Shown here: piece after piece, positions 1 through 12,174 of the stretch
Layout: each line of letters opens with the position of its first letter
Position numbering within the stretch: the stretch's first letter is position 1
Assembly (NCBI RefSeq): GCF_011075055.1
Contig: NC_058155.1
Span: 4,390,001 to 4,454,000, forward strand
Source: Mangifera indica
Taxonomy: Eukaryota > Streptophyta > Magnoliopsida > Sapindales > Anacardiaceae
Reading direction: 5' to 3'
Length of the DNA: 64,000 nucleotides
The notes under the pieces: model-generated
Database searches by the model: none
Seen by the model: only the letters and a program-made list of their open reading frames with translations
Told to the model about the DNA's origin: nothing
Translations under genes and position numbers: made by a program

Positions 1-114
1 TGCAAACATTATATATGTGAAGGCTTAAAAGTTCCTCCATCTAAGATAAGGTAGTATGTTAATCAAAGAGTTTTCCACTAAGTTGAACTCTTTGGTCAAG
101 TTTGCTTAAAAAAT

Positions 115-298
115 AGCTAACTTGGACAAAGATAAGTTTGAGGTATTCCTTAGTGGACTTAGATAAAATATTTTCAAGGATGTTATGATTTGAGATAATC
201 TTTCTAGAACATTATCGTAGTTGCGCAAAACATTGAGGTTAAAGACCATGAGCCAAAGGATGGCCCAAGAGAGGGAATACTGGATTAACCTATACTCC
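115..298 (+). pseudogene. Ty3 gag C-terminal remnant
   Basis: One frame reads DKFEVFLSGLR, a stop, then NIFKDVMI, and later LRKTLRLK. This matches the end of a Ty3 Retrotrans_gag domain, where a FxxGLRxxI motif precedes a helix ending in the A-L-R-x-E region. Stops interrupt it. The text changes to RT (FREGLNKFLVVFIDD) at about 300 with no protease between, so an internal deletion is inferred. Only about 60 codons remain. Confidence 0.6.
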
Positions 299-299
299 A

Positions 300-1110
300 A
301 TAGTGTTTATAGACTCTATAAGCAAGTATTCCGTGAAGGCCTAAACAAGTTTTTAGTAGTGTTTATAGATGACATCCTGGTCTACTCTATAACTTGAGAA
401 TAGCACATATAACATCTGATATTTATACTTCAGAGATTGAGGGAGAAAAAGTTATATACCAAGTTTTCTAAGTGTGAGCTCTGGTTAGATAAAGTGGTTT
501 TCCTTAGACACATGGTCTCTACAGATGGCATTTCATTTGTCTTTAGAAAAATTGAGATTGTATTAGAGTAGCAGAGGCCTAAGACAATAAAGGAGGTTAG
601 GAGCTTTCTTGGGTTGACAAGCTATTATAAGTGGTTTGTTAAGGGTTTTGCCAAGATAACAAGATTGCTTATAAAGTTAACTCACAGGGGTATTCCTTTT
701 AGATCATTTGATGCTTAGGAGCAAAGTTTTTAGAAGTTAAAGAAGAGGTTGACATTAGTTCTTATTTTAGCTTTGCCTAACATCAAGGTTTACGAGCAGT
801 TTTGATACAGAAAGATAAAGTGAAAGTATATGTCTCTTGTCAATTGAAATATTATGAGACTAGGTACCCTACCCTACACACAACCTTGAGTTAGCAACCA
901 TCGTGTTTGCTTTTAAGATATATCGAAATTATTTATATGTGGTTAGGAGTAATATATGCACGATCATAAGAACCTAAGTATTTTTTAAGTTAGAAAAAGC
1001 TTAATATGAGGCAAAGGTAATGGTTGGAGTTAGTGAAAGACTATAAGTGTGAGATTAGATACCACCCAGGCAAGGCCAATGTAGTTATAGATACTCTAAG
1101 CTGAAAAGTA
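300..1110 (+). pseudogene. Ty3 reverse transcriptase-RNase H remnant
   Basis: RT starts just before the catalytic loop, read as VFIDDILVYS at 359-388 (Y replaced by F/I in the usual Y-x-D-D, as is normal in Ty3 elements). It continues through FLGLTSYYKWFVKGFAKI and the palm/connection region. RNase H follows, ending in LVKDYKCEIRYHPGKANVV at about 1030-1085, the conserved H-P-G-K-x-N block. At least five stops and several frameshifts are visible. The part of RT upstream of the catalytic loop is missing. It is not functional. Confidence 0.85.
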
Positions 1111-1374
1111 GTTTTATCTTAGATTACCACTCATTGAGACTTACAATTAGAGTTGGTGAGAGAACAAATAAAGATAATCATAAGGTAGTTAACACACATA
1201 TAAATTTAGTTAACCCTTTTGGAAAAGATCTGTGTGACCTAAGTATTAAATATTTGGTATGTCCAGTTTAGGTAAAGAGTCATCAAAAGTATTAAGCCAT
1301 ATTTTAGTATTGTACAAGGCATTTTGAGATTTAGAGATTGAGTATGTGTTCCTCAAGATCAAAGTTTGAAGGAC

Positions 1375-2140
1375 AAGATTCTTGTTGAGGTATATAGTTC
1401 CCTTTACACTACTTACTGTAAGAGTGTAAAAATGTATCAGGATCAGAGAAGATCTATCTGGTAGTCAAGTATGAAGAAAGACATAACATAATTTGTCGCT
1501 AAGTGCCTAGTGTGTCAATAAGTTAAGGTTAAACATCAAAGACCATCAAAACCACTACAGTCTCTCAGTATTCCAGAATGGAAATGAGAGCACATCTCGA
1601 TAGACTTTATGGTAGGATTTCTAAGGGTCAAAGAAGAATATAATGTTTTATGGCTCATAGTTGACCATTGACCAAGTTGACACACTTTATTACAATTAAT
1701 AACACCACGAGTATAGATAAACTAAGTCATATATATGCTAAAATGATAGTTAGGCTTTATGGGGTACCCAGGATAATAGTTTCAAATCGAGGCATCAGGT
1801 TTTTCTCATCTTTCTGATAAAGTATGTCGAGGTCCTTGGATACAAGGTTAGGGTTTAGCATAGCCTATCATCCATATATAGATGGTCAGACTAAGAAAGT
1901 CAACTAGGTGATCAATGATATGTTAAGGGTTTGTTGCCTAGATAGAGGAATGAGTTAGATATATGTGTTATCATTGAAGAACTTTCCATAAAATAATAAC
2001 TGCTAGGTAACTATCAAGATGGCTCTATATAAGGCTTTATATGGCAAGAGATGTAGATTACCATTGCTTGGGATGAGATAGGAGGGAAAGATGCTCTAAC
2101 TCAGGCTTTGGGACTAGAAATGATCCAGAGGATGATTAAG
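1375..2140 (+). pseudogene. Ty3 integrase remnant
   Basis: The zinc-binding region is recognisable by the MYQDQRRSIW stretch and the CLVCQ pair at about 1507-1521, although the histidine half is altered. The core follows with HISIDFMVGF (first catalytic Asp) at about 1590-1620. Later come the GxPRxIVSxRG-like block at about 1760-1790 and the ALYGKRCRLP motif at about 2035-2065. The order is the same as in the related copy at 19550-20260. Stops are frequent and frames shift repeatedly. Confidence 0.82.
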
Positions 2141-2225
2141 GATGTCAAATTATAAGGGAAAGAATGAGGCAAGCTCAAGACTGTTAGAAAAGTTATTTAG
2201 ACTAAAAGAAACAAGATTTTAAGGT

Positions 2226-2650
2226 GTGGGTGATAAAGTGTTTGTTAAAGTAGCTCTCTATAAGTATTTCATGAGATTTGGCAGAAAAGGTAAGTTAACA
2301 TTAAGTCTTATAGGACTATTTGAAGTGTTGGAACATGTAAGCAAGTTTGCCTACCAGCTTACATTACCAATGAGTATGGATCACATTCATATCGTGTTTC
2401 ATGTATCATTGTTGTGTATGTATATCAATGATCCAACCCATATGCGTAGAGTCGAGGATGTCAAGCTCAAGGATAATATGGCTATAAGGAGCATCTAGTT
2501 CAGATCCTAGACAAGTGAGTTAAAAAGCTCATATGAAGACAAATTCCCTTAGTCAAAGTTTTACAAAGGAATCATCGAGTTGAGGAGGCTACGTAGGAGG
2601 TCAACCAAGACATAAGGCAACAATTTTAACAACTTTTTAAAAGAATTTTT
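2226..2650 (+). pseudogene. Ty3 integrase C-terminal domain remnant
   Basis: A 90-codon open stretch reads GDKVFVKV, then RKGKLTLSLIGLFEVLE, then YQLTLPMSMDHIHIVFHVS. This is the usual Ty3 integrase C-terminus (G-D-x-V-x-L ... KL-x-x-x-x-x-GP-F ... Y-x-L-x-LP ... HNVFHVS). A stop at 2499 is followed by more coding-like sequence leading to the purine-rich tract before the LTR. Its counterparts are at 20395-20820 and, on the minus strand, 10800-11210. No clear chromodomain is visible. Confidence 0.85.
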
Positions 2651-2678
2651 GGGATGAAATTCATATAAGAGGAAGGAT

Positions 2679-4001
2679 TGTAACACCTATAAGAAAGCCC
2701 AAGGGCATTTAGTTCTTTTCCCTTGTTGCAAGTGAGTTAATTAGTATTTCTTAGAGTGATACATGTCTTCTACATGACCATGTATCGTTAGCAAATTTGA
2801 ATTTATCAAATAAGATAAGAATTGTAGTAAGATCAGGTGTTGCCTTATTTGTATGACACAATGCACGTTTGTGTATTGTAAACACACACTTGTGTGTTGT
2901 ATCTAAGAGGTAAAATAAAACCGTATTTAACCTAATTCTCTTCACTTTTTCTCACTCATAATCATACCTAAATGAAAGAGCAGTGAGAAGAGAGTCTTAA
3001 TGTTATAAAAAAAAAGCCATTGGACATCAAAATTTCTTATAGCCACACAAAAACTTCCTTATTCATCAAAAGACAAGTAAGTTGGTCTTTTTCCTTGTTT
3101 GTTTATAGATGTTTGCTATGATCAATTTCATTATGATGATCGAATGCCTATTTTTTTCTTTGATGCAATATTAAGGTTATGATGATTATTATGTGTGAAT
3201 CACTGTATGAACTTGTTTATACTCATTTTATAAATTCTATAAAGGTGGTAGTTGAGATTTTACCATGCTTAGTGATGAAGATGATAAGATTTGAATTGTC
3301 ATAGTTATATATGTAGTTAGGGTTAAAAAGATAGATGTATAATTGTTTAGAGATACCCATTGTATGTGAATGAATCACCAGAGGTAGCCGAGAAAGTGTA
3401 AACATTGTGAGTTTTGAAATCTTTAGATTGCAACACACAGACGTGTATGAGACAGTCATGTATAGCCTCATACACACTTGTGTGCCTTTATTTCAAAATA
3501 GAAAATTTCTCATTCTTTACACACTCGCTTTGAGGAAAGTCATACACAACTGTGTGGTAAAGGACACATGCTTGTGACTTTCCAAAAGTGGACATAGCAC
3601 GTACAAAGAGGTGTATAGGGGTGTACCCTAGGCGTACACCTATGTAACCAGTTAAAAGACCATTTTACCCTTTAGTTTAAGCACAATGAAGAGGAAGAAG
3701 AAGAAAGAGCAAAAACTTAGTAAAGAAAAACAAAGTAGGTAGAACTAGAAAAAGGTGTTCAACTATGGAGAAGACGACACGAGACCTTGATCGAGTCAAA
3801 ATTGGGTCAAAAATTAGAAATGTTAAGGAAAGTGGTTCACATCTAGATAAATGCTAGTTGTGTGCATAAGTGGCAAGATACGTGAAAGCAATAGGACTGG
3901 ATACCCATGAGATGCATTATGCACTTAATGCCAAGGTGCATAGCCATTCAGTTTATTTTAGGTGTGCATGATAAAGATAGTGGCTCTTTAGATATTTTCT
4001 C
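2679..4001 (+). repeat. Truncated 3' LTR of Ty3 element 1
   Basis: It starts TGTAACACC directly after a purine-rich tract and aligns by eye with the full LTR at 20836-22939 as far as the GATAGTGGCTCTTTA region. It then breaks off inside the LTR at about 4001 and continues as unit A (counterpart in unit C at about 34818). About 780 bp of the LTR end is missing. It is rich in short CACAC..GTGTG-type palindromes, which are described as a finding. Confidence 0.83.
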
Positions 4002-6059
4002 ACTTCTACTACACTTTTTTTAATAACTTGACTATTTTCATTATTGAAGTGGTAGTATTTTAGGTATTTAATCTTTCTTACTGATTTTTTCCTAAATATC
4101 TTTTGACGAAAAATCCATGACTACATATTGAAAAGCTCTACTATACCCAAAGGTTGATTTCAACCTTTCACAAGCTGAAAGGAGTTCGGTTGAATGTTCA
4201 AAGGAGTTTGAACATTCTCACCTAAGTTAGATGCTTGAGTAAAAAATGCATGGGATGCACCTTTTCTTATTCAATCTGTATAACTTTTTTTAAATCGAAT
4301 TTTAATTTTTCAGTTTATGCTCTATTGATTTGTTGTAGAATGATTTAGTTCTATTGATCAAATTTGGTTACAGTGGATTTCAGATTTTTGAACTTAGTCT
4401 CATGGATGTAAGCTTATATGTTTATTATTGAACCATGTAAAATCAACTATCCTTTTTACGTTTGATGCACGTTTGTATTTTTTGCTACATGAGTTACTAA
4501 ATACGTAGTCACGTGTATTGTTAATGTAAATCTGAAATTGTGTTAACGAATTGTGACCACAACTAACATGTATCATTTTCACAACTCCCTGTTCATATTT
4601 ATAGTGAGTGACTTATATTTGGATAAATGTAATAATTATGGGTAAAAATATGGTTACTGAAATGTAAGTGAGAGTGTTTTTATTTCATTGGTTAATGGTG
4701 AATTCTAAGAAGATGGTTATGTGCATAAAAAGAAACTTATTAGTATTGTTAAGTTATTGTGGAGATTGTAATATACGTGATCCTGGTATAAGGCTAGCTT
4801 CAAGAACATAGATGGTGTTTCTCAAACGATTTACCTTGTGGACTCGAAATCACTCTGTGCTAGTTGTTTGTGGCAGTTAGTCAAAAAAATTTTCATGAGT
4901 TTAGTCGGCAAATTTTTTTACCACAAAACAATATTTTCTTTTCAAGTTCCTAGAGGATGTCCTCCCAGCCTCTCCACTACCCCACCCTTGACCCCTTCAA
5001 GCTATGGTGATTACAAAGAAGTGAAGTGAAAATGATAGAGACAGACTTGTTATAATAGCGAGTAGTGTATTCTGTAATAAGTTGATGCCATTTATTATTG
5101 ATAGACTAGCCTTTGATGAAGCTTTATAACCTCATCCCTCTTTTATTCATCACTGATATTTTTGCATAAGAAACACACGAATTTATGACATACAACCAAA
5201 AACTAATTACTTGTAATGTGATCTTCTTACAGTGTACTTTTTTAGCAAGTGACAAGAACCATAGTGCCATGCGAGAGCCCTTTATTTGTTGCTGAATAAT
5301 CAATTTAAGCGATTGTTGTGGCATCAACTATTGGAGGGACCAGGGCCCTTATGGGGGCTTGGAGGAACTTTAATGTTTTTATGAGGCTCATCAGAAGTCG
5401 CCAAAGGGCTTAATAGAAGAAGGAACATAACGATCAAAAGGAAGGAACAAAAATATATTCTGACTGATATTTGTGAATTGTGAATGTTATGTGTTTTAAA
5501 TAGTTTAGTATACTTGTGTTTGTATTATCCCTAGTTTTAATGGTTTTTATTTATAAGCAACACTGGTAGAAATCGTGAATTTATTTTGGGGAGGGTTGGA
5601 TTTTTTTTAATTCAAATTTATACATTTTACATATATATTTGACATAATTATCCAGTTTTATTCTTAAAAATATATATTTAATTTTTTTTTTTTTTGAAAG
5701 TTCTGATTCAATCTCAAACGTCGACGAATAGAAATATTCTTCTCTTATGATTTTTGTGATGCATCAAAGCAGTCAATTCCAGAGCAATTTTCTTTCCTTC
5801 AAATTAAACTGCCAGTTAATTCCACAACAAAGACCAGCTCATTCTTCTTAATATCTGGCCCGCTGAATTAACTGCTAGTTATACCTTGTCACAATCTCCG
5901 GAAGACTTGATGAATAACGGTCTTTGTTTCAGTGGCTTCAATTTCTATTGATTTGTTGGAAATGGTAACTAATTTCTTGATAACAGTTAAAAAGTGGTGG
6001 CCTGATAATTGCCGACCTCTATCCATTTGAAAAAAAAAAAAATCAAGAAGATGCTTTTA

Positions 6060-6546
6060 GGGACGTTTGATTAGAGAAAGATTAAAATTATTTTGATAAT
6101 ATATTTTTTGTTATTTATATTAATTTTTTTTATAAGTAATAATTTTTTTTAATCTTCTATTATTAATAATGATGTGATAGGTGATGCAAATGTAATTTTA
6201 CTACTAGATCACCTTAGTTATTAAAAGATTATCAAGATAAAATTAATCTTATTATAATTATACTTTAATTATTATTTTTTTATAACAAAAATAACTCGTT
6301 TTTTAATTAATATAACAAGATAAAAATATTTTAACACAATTATACTCATGAGCATTTAAATAAAATAATATACTAATATTCTTTTATTGTCTCTAATTAA
6401 ATATAATAATTATTTATATCTATCAATTTTTATCAATTTTTATTAAATATAGTAATAATTTATATCTAATAATCTTCTAAGATAATCTATTTTTAAAATA
6501 ATCTTTCAATTTTGATAATAAAATAATATCCAAACTAAACATGCCC
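6060..6546. mobile_element. Harbinger/Tourist-type MITE in unit A
   Basis: An AT-rich 487-bp insert with ends GGGACGTTTGATTAGAG and CCAAACTAAACATGCCC. These are imperfect inverted repeats of the GGGCGTTTGG type, flanked by TTA on both sides (6057-6059 and 6547-6549). Unit C lacks it: there AGATGC runs almost directly into TTTTAATTTGATC (about 43455-43472), giving an empty site. Related copies lie at 15378-15776, 37935-38415 and 43961-44447. A TTA/TAA duplication with this terminus is typical of PIF/Harbinger MITEs. No coding capacity is seen. Confidence 0.85.
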
Positions 6547-7679
6547 TTAATGTTAATTTGATCTATCATGCAATATAACTTGGGTATTGAAAAGTTAGAC
6601 CATGACTCTCTTCCTATTTATGTAGGTAAGTTAATCTTTGAGTAATTAATAAACAAGCGAGATAGCAATATTGTTACTTCCTATTCACTTGTTTGTTCTT
6701 TCCTTCTAATCATTATGTTAAATTAATTGGATCTAGTAGTTTGTGTCATTAGATCGTATTTGCATTATGTCAATTCAGATTTTAGGACGAAGATTGTAAG
6801 CTCTAATCTGACCTAAAATTGAATTGTATCAAAATTTTTCGACCTTAAGCCAAACTGAAATATTTTAAGGTTGACCTGCCTGACCTAAATAAACCAAAGT
6901 ATGTAATAGATAACATTTATCAAAACAAAATATGTAATGATATGATTTGTCACGAAATAACAAATTTTGTCAAATGTCAAAGAATAACATAATTTGTCAC
7001 AAAATAATACTCAAAAAAGCATTATGACATGAAACAACATATTGTCAAAACAAAATTGTTTTATTTCAAGTTAATAGATCATAATAAAAAGAATAAAAAA
7101 GGGAAATTAAAAATTTTATCACGAAAAAACCCCACCTATATAAATTTACCATACATTTTATCCATTAAAAAATTATACCTCAAAGCATAGCATAATACCA
7201 AAATTAACCTTGTATTCAACCTTAAAAAGATAAGGCTCAAATGACTTTTGACCACAAAATAACAATTGTTTTATAAAGATCTTGCATAAAACTCATCCTA
7301 ATCTTGGTTAGTGTTGATCTTATAGTTTTGTTTTTTTGGGTTTCATAATTGAAAACCAAAGAATGTCCAGTAGACAAACTGTGTGATTTATAGTAAACAA
7401 GATTTTATTGATAAATGTTGTTTTCTGTTAGTTAAATTAACTAGACTACTAATAGTTCAATTGAAAAAAATTATTCGATTAGGTGGAACGATTATTTATG
7501 ATGTGTAGGGTGAAAATCCTATAGAAAATGCATCTGCTGAAGAATGACAGGTAAGTGGTGCCTTGCTTATGCGAGGTTAGATTAGGCACACCCTATCGAG
7601 GCTAATTGTCAATTTTATTTTTAATTAATTAATAAATTTAATTTAATTTTCCAACTATAAAATTTGAAGTTTATTTGCT

Positions 7680-8430
7680 TATGTTACAGGATTATTTTCA
7701 ATTCAAAATGGAAAAGCCATATTTAGATTCTCTTTGGTAGGGATGAAAGAGTGATTTGCATTGACATAAGTTTTGGTTTTCAAAGGATTTTTTTTTTTTT
7801 ATAAATATGTTATCTTCTCAGAATTGATTGAAGCTAACAAAATATCCACATATTTATCCCCAATAAAGCATCAATGAGTGAAAGGTCATATGAGATTCAA
7901 GATGATGATGATCTTGAGTATGTGATGCTGATAGCAAGAAACAAATGAAGGTTGACACAACTTTATGTTACTGAGATTCATATAGAAGGGAGAGGCATTT
8001 TGCAAAAAGAACAAGTTGATGAGGTAGAAAGGGAAGATTATCCAACATACGACTATGCACAACCATATGGTTTTTAGGAATATGATGTGAAACATGATAA
8101 TAATGATGATATGAGGATTATGATGATAACGTTGAAGGTAATGACGATGATCACCATGAAGAGGTTTGTGGATGATGATGACATGTACAATATACTGATC
8201 GAAGACCTTGAGATGTACAATGTACAAAAAGAGGTTTAAAGAAGTCAAACCAATGATCGTAATGACAAGGTTGAGTGTAGTATGAGATGTCACAGTTTTA
8301 AGATCATAGAAAATATACAAGTCACATTCATAATCTAATTTGTTTCCATACGTTCCTAAGCCCACCATGATATTGAAAACGTAGGTATTAGTAATTGTGA
8401 AACATCAAAAGACAATAATTTAAAAGTAAT
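7680..8430 (+). pseudogene. MULE transposase N-terminal region, unit A copy (degenerate)
   Basis: A frame reads QDDDDLEYVMLIARNK, a stop, RLTQLYVTEIHIEGRG, then an acidic Asp/Tyr-rich tail and finally a D-I-E-N-x-G-I-S stretch. Plant Mutator transposases have this order: a domain ending in a D-D-x-D-L ... LYV block, an acidic linker, then a D-x-E-N-P-x-F-x-x-G-M segment. Upstream, about 7690-7790 parallels the exon-like stretch of unit B but is shortened. It stops at the LTR insertion at 8433, so the catalytic half is absent. The family is inferred from pattern only. Another acidic transposase tail is the main alternative. Confidence 0.5.
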
Positions 8431-8432
8431 GG

Positions 8433-10778
8433 TGCAACACTCCTTTCTAGATACATATCCCTGATATAAATATGACTCTAAAATAAGTGTACAACTAGAA
8501 CATCTAATTCATAATTAATGCAATGATCATTCATGAGCATGTAAAAAAGTGATAAAATAAACATCAACTACTTCATTAACTGATCTTTAAAAATGCAACA
8601 ATTTGAAATTAATAAAAGAAATCAATGTGCAAGACTAACAATAAGACTAAACTGAATGTTTGAAATACATAAAACATGAAAGAAAACAAGAAATGACTAT
8701 TATGCCCTTCCCTTTGTGTTGTTGCTTATTGAACCGCTAGATCCTTGCTTGCCCCTTTATTTACCTCAACCTGTAAGACATATAAAAGGAATGCATGAGT
8801 AAACATTTAGTAAGTGGTGACCTCTTGACATGCAAAGTATTATAAATAAATAAATTTGCTACATTTGGCATTTCATTTATAAAGTTGGAAGTAGTCACAA
8901 TTTGGCACCTTGGTGCCTTAACATAGGTCATCTACAATGGTTGTTGAGACCCAAGATGCAATTAGCATATTTGATGCCTTGGTGAAAGCTTAAGACACCT
9001 TATTGTCACTAACTGTCATGCCTTGTGCATATGCCATATGACCTATTGGGCTAGCTAACTAGGACACCCTAATCACATGGGGAAATCTTTAGAAGCAACT
9101 CTTTCCCTTACCATATAAGCTAATCAGAGTTGTTATGTAACCATTCGAGGATTTCCCATTTCTTAGGTATATATTTGGAGTATCCCCCTAATCATGTGCG
9201 AAATAACTAGAAACCATAACCTTACTGTGCATATTTGAGCTGAATTGATTGGCTATATGCCTTTGTGTCAAGTGCATCATGGATCTCATGGATATTTAAC
9301 CTTAATACTTTCACGGTATACGTCATTTACAAACATAGATGGTGACCATCTAGATGTGTGCCACTATCTTTAGGTTTTTTTACTTTTGACTTAGATTCAA
9401 CTAGGCTTGAGTTTTTTTTTTTTTGTCATCCATTTAATCAGACACATGTCTTAAGCCTTTCTTGATGTACTTAGTCTATTGTGCTTCTATAATCTTCCTT
9501 CTTAGTTCTTCCCTTATATGCATATAACATAAGGGTAAAATTGTCTTTTATCTCATTTTAAAGATATACAGTTATAGACTTACCTACCCATATCTGTGTG
9601 CCTCCTGAAAGATATGTACAGGCCTATGACACTTAGCACATGGTCATGTATAGAGTAGGTGCACACGAAGAGTTGTTTTTACACAAGGTCATGTGTTTTC
9701 TAATGTACGTTGTCTATTTTTAGAATGCTATACATAGGGTGTGTCTCATTCTAATCTACGTCTCACTTTAGAAAAAATACGAAAAGCACAAAGATTTTTT
9801 ATTTTCTTAAACAACACATGAGCATGAATGAGACCATACATGATCATGTATCATGATATGAAAATCATGCCTTAGGGTTTTTACACAGATCAGACTAGAA
9901 TTTCAATGCATTCACATACCACTGCAAGTTTCTCATACCCTAGATCATGTTATATAACCTTAAAACACCTGACATTTTACCCAAAATCATCAATCAAGTG
10001 TAAGTCTCAAAATAAAAAATAACTCATAGATAACTAAACTTATTCAATCTTTTATCATGCTTTCAACATACACACAATCAATCAGCCAATGCACTTATAC
10101 ACACACACACACACACACATATATATATGTCCAGATGAAAGATCATAGAAATCCGATGATCAATAAACATATATGTATATGTGTGAGTGCGTGTGTGTGT
10201 ATGTGTATGTGAGGATAATTTCATGTATAACTGATAAACACTCTCTTATATTTTATTCTATGTGCATGTTGCTAACTAATGCTTATAATGTAGGCACCCA
10301 AAGTAGGCATCACAAAACTTTATAACAATCCTATATTCTTTACTAACCATAAGGCTGTTAGGGAAATAGAAAATCATCGAATAAGCCATCCCACTTACTT
10401 GGTTTTTTATGATAAGCAAATTCTTCACACAGTGATCATGTTTCTGATGATCGATGATGACTTTTCTAATGTCCAAGAAGTTCTCCTTTCACTACTCTTT
10501 TCTAATATGTGTGGCTGTGTGTGAAAAATATCAGAGAAATTAGGTTTGGTTGCACTTTTATTTTACTTTTTGGGTGCGATACACAATTGTGTATTGTCTT
10601 GCACAACTAAGGCAACTACCAATTTTTTCACGATCACAACATTATCTACAATTTGTTTACAACACAAGGGTATGTACACCCTTATACACGGGCGTGTATC
10701 AGACTAAAAATTTAACTACATAATTTAAAGGTAATAGAAATGACTAAAATATCCTTGAGCTTACTTGTGGGTGTTATA
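8433..10778 (-). repeat. Ty3 LTR, minus strand (about 2.35 kb)
   Basis: On the minus strand it starts TATAACACC (from TGTAACACC) at 10778, directly after the purine tract seen on the plus strand as CCTCTCCTCC (10780-10790). It ends with GGAGTGTTGCA at 8433. It is the same family as the LTRs at 2679, 20836 and 44476. Unit A sequence stops exactly at its left end, while unit B continues uninterrupted at the matching place (about 23550), which is an empty site. It contains (AC)n(AT)n microsatellites and many CACAC..GTGTG palindromes. Confidence 0.83.
10098..10216. repeat. Dinucleotide microsatellites inside the LTR
   Basis: An (AC)n run changes into (AT)n at about 10098-10128. A second (TG)n/(TATG)n tract lies at about 10171-10214. 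Both are within the minus-strand LTR, and no equivalent is visible in the LTR at 20836-22939. Confidence 0.9.
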
Positions 10779-12125
10779 ATCCTCTCCTCCTTATATGAAT
10801 TTTGTTCTCAAAATTTACTCAAACAAGCGCGGGAACTACTGCCTCATATCCTGCTTGACTTTCGATGTGGCTTTCTTAACTCTGTGATTTCTCCAAAGGA
10901 CCTTTACCAAGGAAATCTGTTTACATTTGGGCTCTTTAACTCACCTGTTCAAGATTTGAACAAGGCACTCCTCATATACTATATTATCTTCAAACTCAAC
11001 ATTCTTTACACCTAGAACATAGGTCGGGTCATTAATACACTTGTATAACAATAATACATAGAACACGTTGTGGATGCGATCTATGCTCGTTACTAGTGCA
11101 AGCTGGTAGGTAACCTTACCTACACATTTTAACACCTTGAAAGGTCCTACAAATCTCAGTGTTAACTTACCTTTCCTATCAAATCTTATGCCATGCTTGT
11201 AGGGGGCCACTTTGATAAATATCTTATCACCTACTTGGAACTCAAGATCTCGCCTCCTCTGATCTGAATAGCTCTTTAAACAGTCTTAAGCCAGTTTCAT
11301 TCTTTCCTTTATTAACCTCACATCCTTTATCATCCTCTTGGTTAACTCTAGTCCCAATGACTAAGTCAAGACATCTTTCTTATCTCATCCCAATGTAATA
11401 GTGATCTGTATTTTCTACCATATAAAGCCTTATACGAAGCCATCCTAATGGTTGTCTAGTGATTGTTATTATATGCAAACTCCATCAATGACAAGACGTC
11501 CATCCAATTTACTCTTTTATCTAGGTAGCAAGTCTTTAACATATTATCAGCCACTTAATTGATTTTTTTATCTAACTATCGATTTTGGGATGATATGATA
11601 TACTAAAGGCAAATCTCGTACCCAAAAACCTCTGTATGCTCTACTAAAATATCGAGACAAATCTGGTATCTCAATCTGATACTATTATCTTAAGTGCACC
11701 ATAAAGCTTGACAATTTTTCTTACATAAATCTGATCAAATTGATTTGTACTTATGGTATCCTTAACTATTATGAAGTGAGCTAACTTGGTCAATCGGTCA
11801 ACTATCACCCATAATGCATTCCCTTGACAATCCAACCATAAAATCTAATGATATGTGTTCTTACTTTCACTTAGGAATGTTGAGTGCTTGTAATAGTTTG
11901 GATGGTCCCTAATGTTTCGCTTTAACCTGTTGACATACTAGGCACTTAACCATAAAGTCTGTTATATCTTTCTTTATTCTTAACCACTAGAATGATCTTT
12001 TCAAATCTCTCATGTTATGATCTCGGGGAATACATACTAATGCTTTAAACCTCAAGATGCCCTTAACCATAAAGAAATTAGACTCAACATCCTCAACAAT
12101 CCTTTGTCTTATCTAACTACATCCT
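10779..12125 (-). pseudogene. Ty3 pol fragment, minus strand (integrase core and C-terminus)
   Basis: On the minus strand the C-terminal frame (11210 down to 10944) reads RKGKLTLRFVGPFKVLK and YQLALVTSIDRIHNVF. It is followed by VKVLWRNHRVKKAT at about 10870, the usual end of Ty3 polyproteins. Further upstream on the same strand, integrase core and zinc-binding remnants extend to about 12125. It is parallel to 19400-20820. RT, protease, gag and the 5' LTR are absent, so this is a 5'-truncated element with the LTR at 8433-10778. Confidence 0.85.
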
Positions 12126-12174
12126 TTATTTGAAGTTTGGGTTACATGGATCTCTTCTAGAAGGTTCGATTGAA

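Larger units (their letters stand above)
1..4001 (+). mobile_element. Ty3/gypsy element 1 (Tekay/Del-like), degenerate, cut by the window edge
   Basis: A chromovirus-like element read left to right: gag remnant, reverse transcriptase, RNase H, integrase, integrase C-terminus, purine-rich tract (2668-2676) and a 3' LTR starting TGTAACACC. Every domain carries stops and frameshifts. The gag scrap joins the RT catalytic region at about 300, so protease and the first half of RT are deleted. The 3' LTR is cut at about 4001, where unit A begins. It belongs to the same family as the element at 17159-22939, whose pol it parallels almost throughout. The clade is inferred from the TGTAACACCC start, LTRs over 2 kb and the integrase C-terminal wording. 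Confidence 0.88.
4002..8432 (+). repeat. Repeat unit A: 5' part of a MULE-like element, left end missing
   Basis: It aligns by eye with unit B (14330-17158 plus 22940-23552) and unit C (34818-37656 plus 43413-43960), with indels. It begins at the broken LTR of element 1 and ends where the minus-strand LTR at 8433 was inserted. The final 750 bp resemble a MULE transposase N-terminus, so the whole unit is inferred to be the 5' half of a Mutator-like transposon. Several intron-like acceptors are seen (pyrimidine tract plus AG at about 4945, 5230 and 7690). A short frame after the first, reading LSTTPPLTPSSY (about 4975-5010), is partly kept in B and C, but I do not recognise it. Confidence 0.7.

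Noticed and set aside
7886..8368. 160-codon open frame on the minus strand (and 23039-23371 in unit B)
   Set aside because: Its composition is low-complexity (Ile/His runs), it is the antisense of the acidic Asp/Tyr coding trace on the plus strand, and it is not conserved in frame between A and B.
10098..10130. (AC)n/(AT)n tract considered as a regulatory site
   Set aside because: A plain microsatellite inside an LTR, not present in sister LTRs.
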